DNA of 64,000 nt, taken from Gnetum montanum (Eukaryota > Streptophyta > Gnetopsida > Gnetales > Gnetaceae). Position 1 is the first letter of the stretch, and each line of letters begins with the position of its first letter. Under the pieces are notes generated by a model. The model saw only the letters and a program-made list of their open reading frames with translations. It was not told the DNA's origin and made no database searches. Shown piece by piece: positions 56,690 to 64,000 of this stretch. The position numbers and the translations under genes are program-made. The DNA lies in assembly GCA_015680685.1 (NCBI GenBank), contig MNCI01029492.1, forward strand, positions 1,035,716-1,099,715, written 5' to 3'.

Positions 56690-57840
56690 ACAATAAGCTT
56701 ATGAGGGCAGGATAGATGATATTTGTGTAAGGCACATGATGGATAAGTTGCTTCAACATGGTCCTTCCCAAAGTGTTTGAAATTTGGCTTTTTGTGGCAC
56801 ATGATTAGGATTATATTAAAGAACCTTATCTTCTGGTTGTATTATTACTTTTCTTATTTGTGCGTCATGCCTATGTTTGGAGTAATGCTTATGGAGCTCA
56901 TTATGCATTAGTGCTACAAGCTTATTTTCATCTAAAAGGTTTAGATTCATAAGACGTTCTTGTTGGGCTAAGCTCAAATCAAGGTCAAGTTGACTGGTAG
57001 TAGCTAAGGTTTGAAGCTCCACCTGAATAAGAAGTGTTGGTAGTTTTCCATAAACTAGCTCGTATAGGGACTATCCTATGGGTAATTTCCATGATGTCCT
57101 ATAGTTCCATAAGGCATTGTTAAGTTTAATACTCCAATCCCTCCTAAACTTACTAACCATTCTAGTTAAGATTCTGGTGATTTCTCGATTAGTAACTTTT
57201 GTTTGAACATTAGCTTGGAGGTGATATGATGTAGTTATTTTATGGTTGATTCCCAGTTGTTGCATGAACTTCTTAAAGGTAACACCCATAAAATGAGTTT
57301 TGTTGTCAAATATGGGTTATCTAGGTACTCCAAATCTATTTACCACATTCTGTTGGAAGAATTTAACAATGGTCTTACCTATACAATCTTTAATTGTTGC
57401 TACCTCTGCCACTTCGTACAATAATCCATAGTCACAATTATGTATGCTTTTCCATTCAACATCAATGTTATGGTTCCCATAAAATCAATTTCCCATATAT
57501 CAAATTGCTCCAAAGTCTATATCCACTATTGTGGTCCTTCAATTCTGGTCATTATTCCTCCATCTTTCTAACATTTTTCATAAGATTGTATAAAGTTATG
57601 GGCATCTCTAAACAATGTGGGCCAAAAATAGCCTGCCATTATTAGTTTGAGGATCATTTTGTGCGCTACATAGTGGCCACCACATGGGCCTTCATGGGTG
57701 TCTTGTAGAACTCTCTGTTGGTCACACTCTAGAACACACCATCTAACTAGCCCATCTACACAAATCTTATATAGAGTGTCATTGATTTCCATATATCTTT
57801 TTGCTCTATGAAGGAATTGTTCTTATTATTTTGGTTGTTT
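56690..57840 (-). pseudogene. integrase of element 5
   Basis: The zinc-binding domain reads HEGPCGGHYVAHKMILKLIM and ends QSYEKC (about 57700-57568). The catalytic core start is QFDIWEIDFMGTITLMLNGK (about 57520), with IVTMDYCTKW after it. The late core reads LNNALWNYRTSWKLPIG (57071). The C-terminal part has RKVIIQPEDKV and HFGKDH, ending KLIVVNVQQVKFYHE. The arrangement is that of a gypsy integrase, which inserts the cDNA. There are multiple stops and frame changes. It matches the fragment in element 3. Confidence 0.82.
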
Positions 57841-57959
57841 CTTACTCCAATCAATAGGAACCTCTTGTGTTGATAGATAAGCTAGATCTTCTACTATTTA
57901 TGGCTTCCTTTTCAAATTTACAACCTTTACTATTATGATGAATAAGTTCTCATTGGGAA

Positions 57960-58389
57960 ACTAGTCAAATAAAGGTTTTTCTTGATCTTGGGCATCCCAC
58001 TTTAGCCTTGATAGATGATCAACAACCACATTTTCAATGCCCCTTTTATTGATCATTATGATGTCAAGTTCTTGAAAAATAATGAGCCATCTTATCACCC
58101 TGGGACTAACTGCTAATTTATTCATGATAAATCAGATGGCACTCTGATCAGTATGGACATAAATTTGATACCCGAGCACATAATCTCTAAACTTCTCAAG
58201 TGCGTGCACCATAGCCATCAACTCCTTTTCTATTATGGTGTAGTTCAGTTGTGACACAATGATGCTTCTATCGGCATAGTGTATATAATGGGGTCTCTTT
58301 TGATCATCTAGTTATGTTAATACTGCACCAAGCATGTAATTGAAAGCATCAATCATAATGTTAAAAGGCCTAGACCAATGTAGAGCTTG
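57960..58389 (-). pseudogene. RNase H of element 5
   Basis: Begins RPFNIMIDAFNYMLGAVLT (first catalytic Asp within IDA). Continues IEKELMAMVHALEKFRDYVL (catalytic Glu region) and YQIYVHTDQSA (HTD). Ends GIENVVVDHLSRL, the usual end of this domain before integrase. Stops are present. Confidence 0.82.
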
Positions 58390-59330
58390 AAGGATTGGTG
58401 TCTCAACTAGTTTTTGCTTCAGAACTTCAAATGCCTTTTCACATGACTCTGTCCATTTGAAGGATGCATCCTTCTTAATGAGTTCCATGAGCGATTTTTC
58501 TATCTTTGAAAAATTCTCTATAAATCTTCTATAATATCTCGTGTGGCCCAAGAATGATCTCACATCTTATACTGTCTATGATGTTTGAGTGATATTCTAT
58601 ATGACTCGAGTTTTCTTAGGATCTACTTCAATACCTTTCTGAGATATTTTATGTCTCAACACTATACCATCCTAGACCATAAGGTGGCTTTTCTACCAAT
58701 TGAGCTAGAGATTTTTTTTCATACATCTTTTTAGTACCTACTCTAACTAGTCTAGTTCTTTCTTGAAATCTAGCCCATATGTTGAAAAATCATCCATGAA
58801 TACCTTGACATCATTTCCAATCTATTTCTGGAAGATGCTTAGTACTAATCTCTAAAAGGTGGCCAACAGATTGCAAAGACCAAAGGGCATCTATTTGTAG
58901 GCAAACAATCCCCATGGACTGGTGAACGTTTTTTTCTCCTGGTCTTCAAGTGTAATGCAAATATAATTATATCCATTGTATCCATCTAGAAAACTATAAT
59001 ACTCATGTCCTATGATGATATCCAAGACCTAATTAACAAATGGCAAAGGAAAGTGATCCTTAAAGGTAGCAACATTCAATATTCAGAAATCAATGCATAC
59101 TCGCCACTTACCCTCCTTCTTTGAAACAATCACTAAGGGACTGATTCATTCACTATGAGTCCTACCTTTAACAGTTTCTCCAAATCTTTCTTGACTACTT
59201 TTAGTTTGGGATTAAGCCTTCTTTGGGGCTGGTGTCTTGGTTTGACTGCGGGATTAGTGTATATCTGATGTTCAAAAATTCTCAGATTGATTCCTATGAT
59301 CTCATCGTAAGATCACATGAATGCCATGGG
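58390..59330 (-). pseudogene. reverse transcriptase of element 5
   Basis: Blocks in order: KPRHQPQRRLNPKLKVVKKD with LLKVGLIVNES (about 59240-59140); a decayed middle; the catalytic motif FMDDFSTYG (about 58804-58778), the gypsy form of YVDD; then GIEVDPKKTRVI; and DVRSFLGHTRYYRRFIENFS with KAFEVLKQKLVETPILQ (58560-58400). It copies the element RNA into DNA. Frame changes and stops make it inactive. Confidence 0.85.
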
Positions 59331-59707
59331 CCATCTATTAATCATTTCTAGCAACTTCCTCTTCTATTCTTTGTTTAGGTTGGCATTGATTATTATCGAC
59401 TTTTTATTGTTTAGAAAAGCACACTCAAACATTGTTGGTAGGGCCTTTAGTTCTAGTGGTTCTGGCTTCATATTAGCTGGGATCTCTAATTGTCCCTAGT
59501 CTATCTCTTCTTCTTAACTTATTTGTGGGTAAGAGTGCATTTTCCTTAATTACTCTAGCTTATCAGCCTCTTCAATGTAGGCACTAAAAATTTGCACTAC
59601 TGGTTCTATGTACCTATTGGATTGAGTTTCTTCATCTATAATCAACCACTAGATGCCTTCTTGTTGTGTGGCTGCTATATATAGACATTTTTGCATACAT
59701 ATTTCTT

Positions 59708-60260
59708 TTATGCATTTATTGCATGCCTTGGTATCTTTTTATTTAATGGCTCATACCCTCCTCCACACGCAATTACACTCATTATTGTTGTATGCAATAC
59801 ATGGAACTCTACATTTTTATATGATTCTATCTTCATCTTTCTTGGATATCTCCAAGGACAAGTCGTGAATCCCAAGCTTAGCATCAATAATGCTAAGCTA
59901 GCCTCTTCCCATGATGATTGGGAATTCCCCCTTATTTTTACCAAAATGGATTACTAGAAAATTTGTATGGTAAGAACAGCCACTAATGGTGATGATCACA
60001 TCATCCACTTGTCCTAATGAAACGGTGATCAATTGGTCTACAAGATCTAATCAAATGTTTCTCTTCTTTAATGGTGATACATTCTAGGCCTGATACATGT
60101 ATTGTGAAATTAGGTTCACTCCTGACCCAAAATCAAGTAGAGGCTTGCACAATTTTTGTCTTACTATCTGAAGGTAAGCTAAGGGACTTCCTAGATCTCT
60201 TTGCTTTTGTGGAAAATCTTTTGCCTTTATCTAATGGATGATTGTTTGAGTAAGCATGGC
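59708..60260 (-). pseudogene. aspartic protease of element 5
   Basis: LLDFGSGVNLISQYMYQA replaces the catalytic D-S-G of elements 1 and 2 by D-F-G, consistent with one C-to-T change. FPIIMGRG and IHDLSLEISKKDED follow, then a tail leading to the RT. Stops are present. Confidence 0.75.
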
Positions 60261-60299
60261 AGTAGTTACATTGGCATTCAATGAAGAGGGATGTTTGTT

Positions 60300-62791
60300 A
60301 TTCTTTGGAGGATTAGATGAGGATGGAATGAAAGTAAATGTGATCCCCATCCTTTGAACCTTCTCAAGACCTATTTAGAAGAACAATCATTTCCTAGATT
60401 ATGGTTCACACATGATCACATCCTCCTACATGTTGACCATCCTTATTGCACTTTTTTGTTGTGGTTGTGATGGCAGTTCCCCCTACACGATAGGAGGTGA
60501 CACTAGTGGGAGAGGATTTGGATGTTGATTAGGAGAACTAGCTATGGATGGATGGATGTACATGTTTGAATCTATCCTTGGTGATATTGGTCTATGGTAA
60601 TTAGTGGGATAATATTATGGAGTCTAAATAGCAGCATTACTAGGAGAGATTGGATGTTACACATAGTATCCATATGGGTTTATCTACCAATATAGATATT
60701 ATTGGCATGGTGGTGGCATGGCCCATGATTGGGGGTTTGCCACTACTAATGGTATTGCTCCTATGGCTATGGGTAGGCTCCACTAGGATAGTATGTTGGT
60801 TGGAAGGTTTGCTTATAGTTTACCTTGAGGATAAGGTAACTACTTGGGCATTTGTTTCTTGACAAATCTGGGATTAAGTGCATATGCCCCCATCTCTTGT
60901 AAGTATGTCATTACTGGATAACATCCTTTGGGATGTTCGCATTGGCATACGACACATCCTTCCTCATCTTTGGAGCTTGTGTTTGAACACTCAACCACTA
61001 AGGCTACTTTGTCCTTTTGTCCAAAATCTTTCTTCTTTTTCTTATTCTTGCCTTTGTCAAAGACTCGTTCTATTTTCTCTTCCACAATATTTAATGTTGT
61101 TGCAAGTTTTTTATCATCTAAGTTCCACATTTTCTCTACCTTTTTAGCAAGGTCAATTATATATTTCTAAATTGGTAAAGTCTTCTTCTGAATTACTTGA
61201 TCCAAGGTTTCTTTCTCTTAGGTATCACAAACTCTTACATCTCTTCCTGATAGATGAGTCTTTATTATATTCTTCCATTGATTCTCTCTTTCTTAACTCA
61301 CCTTCTTCCTTTTCCACTTGATCAATCAATCTTTGTATACAATGGACAAACATCTCTAACAATTGTCCTTGGGCATAAATCCCAAGAGTCCATCTAGTCT
61401 TATTCCATAACCCATCTACAATGTGCCTTAGCTATTCTTGTTGAGAGAATCCATGGCTTGGGCATCTTTGCAATAGTAAATAATACCTACCCATTGTCAC
61501 ATCAAGGGATTCATGGGTCCCTTACTTCCATCCTTGGATTTTTTTTCACAAATAGGATACTCATGAATAAGTTTTATATTTATCATTGAAGATATCTAGC
61601 ATGGTACTCCATATTCTGATTGATTTTGGTTTAAGTGATTTGTACCAGCTATTAGCTTCTTTCACAAATGTCCATGGGAACAACTTCAATTTCTGCCAAT
61701 CACTTTCAATATTTTGTAGGGCATAGGCATCATGGAATGCTTGAAGGTGGTATTGAGGATTAGCATTATAATCACCCTCAAATCTAGGCATGTTATTCAT
61801 ATCTATTCATTTGATACAGATATCCCTAACATGCCTGGTCAAAATATAAACAACTTTTCTAATGTTGATCATGCTTTGAGTAGCTAATAGGGATTCATCA
61901 TCATAATTAGGTTTGTTGGATCTATTGTAGTGATACCCCCTTCGGTGCTCATGTCGTTCTCAATATTCTCTCCTATCCTATGTCTTCTTTGTTCATAATC
62001 TTCATCATCCTGATATGAATGCCTTAGGCAATAGTCATGATGATCATGATTCTTTCTCTCCTCCCTATCATGGTCTTGGTGCCTTAGCCTCCTCTTATTA
62101 GAGTCCACTGATGATCGTGAGGATGAGGATGAGGCAATGGGAGAATGGTGCTAACTTTTCCTCGTTTCATGACTCTAGTATTCTTCTTTGTAGGATCTAG
62201 TAGAAAGTCTTAACCTTGAGTCCTATTTATACTTTGAGTCATTTTCCTCCTTCTTATGTGTCTTTGCTCAGGTGGAATGTAGGTGAACTTTGATGGGTTC
62301 CTCTAATCAGATGATAGGTGTTTGCAAATGAACTTCATGGTTTTTGTGGAGTTTCTCAACGATGAATGCATCACCATCAACCTCTTCTAAGACAATAGGA
62401 GAGTTAACTTTCTTTCCTTTATTATGGACATGTTTAATTTCTATGGTAGCATCTCTCTTTACTTGCTTCTCTGTGGGTTGATAGGGTCGTTTTATGTGTT
62501 TGGTCACATGATACCTATCAAGTGCTTTACTTAGATTCATGCTCATTAGAGTTGTTTGAAGCATGATGGGTGCTGAGCACTTTGGAGGTAGAACAATGTT
62601 ACCGTGAAGATCTCTCCACCTTAGTTACCTGTCTTAGTAAAAGATGAAATAAAAATCAGGATAATAAGGATTGTGATGTGCATATGATATTCTTACTTGC
62701 ATTGGCATACTTAATTCTTCTTCATCACTGATTCTATCATTACCCCATTTTGTCTTTTGGCAAGTGATGATGTATCTTTGTTTGAAGCCAT
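60300..62791 (-). pseudogene. gag of element 5
   Basis: Starts MASNKDTSSLAKRQNG at 62791. The gag domain is clear: RFEGDYNANPQYHLQAFHDA, NSWYKSLKPKSIRIWSTMLD, FNDKYKTYS, SLDVTMGRYYLLLQRCPSHG, RWTLGIYAQGQL. A basic Lys-rich part follows (KGKNKKKKKDFGQK), then a Cys/His cluster CVVCQCEHPKGC (spacing C-x2-C-x3-H-x3-C) and a Pro/Tyr-rich tail. Stops are numerous near the start. Confidence 0.8.
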
Positions 62792-62916
62792 GTTGTGATT
62801 TAAGATGTTTGGTTAAGTATATTTACTTTAGAGTTATTAAAAGATTATGAATTTCATCTTTGGGTTCTTTATATAGCAAACTCTATGAAATCAATTACTC
62901 AGCATACATTGACTTG

Positions 62917-62935
62917 TCTCTAAAAACAAGCCCAA
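62917..62935 (-). promoter_or_regulatory. decayed primer binding site of element 5
   Basis: The minus strand reads TTGGGCTTGTTTTTAGAGA next to the 5' LTR. It keeps 11 of 19 bases of the element 2 site, and most changes are transitions. Confidence 0.5.
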
Positions 62936-63812
62936 TGATTGGCGGTGAAGTAATCCAACACCTAACCATACAACTCATAGGTGTTCACGCGTGACTAGAT
63001 CGTAATTCATGGACAAGGTAATGTTAATATGCTAGCAACTGGTTTAAGTTTGAGACTGTTGTCTTCCTACATGGAGCTAGTAAAGTCTATGTGTATGGTT
63101 TAGCTCATCATGAGGTATATGATATCTGATGTTTTTTGGCCATTCTTGCTACTAGCAAACATGATGAAATGAAAATAATTTCTAATCCTAAGTTTAAGTA
63201 ATTACAAGAAAGTAAATCTAACTTAGTCTCATGTGATGGATATCTAGTCCTAGTCTACTATACACACCTTGGACTCATGTAGTCATCATTGGAATTACCA
63301 AGTCGTATTACTACTGAGCAAATCAAGCAATGCCACTACTAGATTACCAGATAACTACACTTAGCACTCAAAACTAGTTGTATCCATACAACTTACTTTC
63401 AACATGTAAAATAAAATTCTTGTGAAGTAAATGATTAACTAGGAAAATAGGAAAAAATTATTCTAAGTAAACATAAGAAAACTAAGTGGATGCTGCAATG
63501 ATGATAAGTAATCTCGATCTTTATTGCAGGTCATGAACTATGTCCAAGTATAATTCACTCAAATAAAGACATTGTATAATCACTCAACACCACACTACAA
63601 GCATACACTCTATCGCTAACTACAAAATGAAACTACAAGAGTTCTACTAATAGTGAAATGAAAACTTATGTGGATTCATGCACTTAAGTGTTGTATTTAT
63701 AGGTTACACATATCTTGCAATATCATATCTACGATGATGTAGAATGTGCTACAATATGGGATAAACAACATCGTAGATACGATACCATTGTGGACTAAAA
63801 TTGACTTTATCA
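62936..63812 (-). repeat. 5' LTR of element 5
   Basis: 877 bp, TGATTGGCGGTGAAGTAATC to GACTTTATCA, colinear with 50658-51547. The U3 array is strongly decayed (63710-63805). Confidence 0.88.
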
Positions 63813-63879
63813 GTAGTCTACCCTTTATAGATTCTCTTTCAATTTAATAAAGTGAATTTTTTAATAAAAATAAAATCAT

Positions 63880-63968
63880 TAATACCCAAGTGTGACAAAA
63901 CCAAGAATCCAAACCACAATCTCCCAATGAAGAAATGAGTGTCTTGACCACTTGCTCTACACCATTGG
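63880..63968 (-). repeat. tRNA-like remnant (tRNA pseudogene or SINE head)
   Basis: The minus strand reads GGTGTAGAGCAAGTGGTCAA (box A-like), then CATTGGGAGA and GGTTTGGATTC (box B-like, consensus GGTTCGANTCC). The order and roughly 40-bp spacing suit an RNA polymerase III promoter. No intact cloverleaf acceptor stem is seen. Confidence 0.45.
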
Positions 63969-64000
63969 GAGAAATTGTGGATACGTATTTTACAACAATA

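Larger units (their letters stand above)
50658..63812 (-). mobile_element. element 5: full-organisation Ty3/gypsy element, 13.2 kb
   Basis: A 13,155-bp insertion flanked by GTAGT (50653-50657 and 63813-63817). Order in element sense: 5' LTR, primer site, gag, protease, reverse transcriptase, RNase H, integrase, noncoding region, internal promoter-like block, ORF3, polypurine tract, 3' LTR. Protease-RT-RNase H-integrase is the Ty3/gypsy order. The tRNA-Asp primer type and extra 3' ORF point to the Athila/Tat side. All frames carry stops. It is the reference copy for reading the deleted relatives. Confidence 0.92.

Overview
This is nuclear DNA of a seed plant: AT-rich, gene-poor and packed with old LTR retrotransposons. 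The repeat load, the decay of the copies and long single-family blocks suggest a large-genome gymnosperm, but nothing in the window proves it and an angiosperm is not excluded. I find two ordinary genes: a two-exon secreted-peptide precursor (41805-42228, minus) and a purine-permease-type transporter (46592-47836, plus).

About three quarters of the window belongs to one Ty3/gypsy family, called here the TGATGAG family. Its LTRs of about 0.83-0.92 kb begin and end with TGATG...CATCA. The primer binding site matches the tRNA-Asp type used by Athila/Tat-like elements, and the polypurine tract is AGTCATGGGGGTA. Layout: element A (plus, 1-4358, cut by the window edge); element B (plus, 4359-8208, 3' part only); element 3 (minus, from 8892, broken); element 2 (minus, 13460-20463, target duplication GAGCC); element 1 (minus, 21039-28158, duplication CGGTG); element 4 (minus, 32043-39198, duplication GGAAG, inserted in a Ty1/copia pol gene); and element 5 (minus, 50658-63812, duplication GTAGT). 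Element 5 is the only copy with recognisable gag, protease, RT, RNase H and integrase.

The family exists in different structural forms. Element 5 carries gag, pol and an extra 3' reading frame (ORF3: basic N-terminus, globular part, long coiled coil). Elements A and 4 keep gag and ORF3 but lack pol. Elements 1 and 2 keep gag and protease but lack RT, integrase and ORF3. ORF3 has its own conserved upstream region with a TATA box, a splice acceptor at the ATG and, in two or three copies, the palindromic arrays otherwise seen only in the LTR U3. The arrays are either GATATC palindromes spaced 14/17/20 bp or TGACG-type boxes. This internal promoter, splice and ORF3 module is the most unusual system here.

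Other content: a copia pol fragment split by element 4, a hAT transposase remnant just upstream of the permease, a LINE 3' end, a 65-bp tandem repeat next to the peptide gene, a short inverted-repeat element, and a tRNA-like (SINE or pseudogene) remnant at the right end. A perfect 1060-bp inverted repeat inside element 4, whose right copy is delimited by single Ns, looks like an assembly error.
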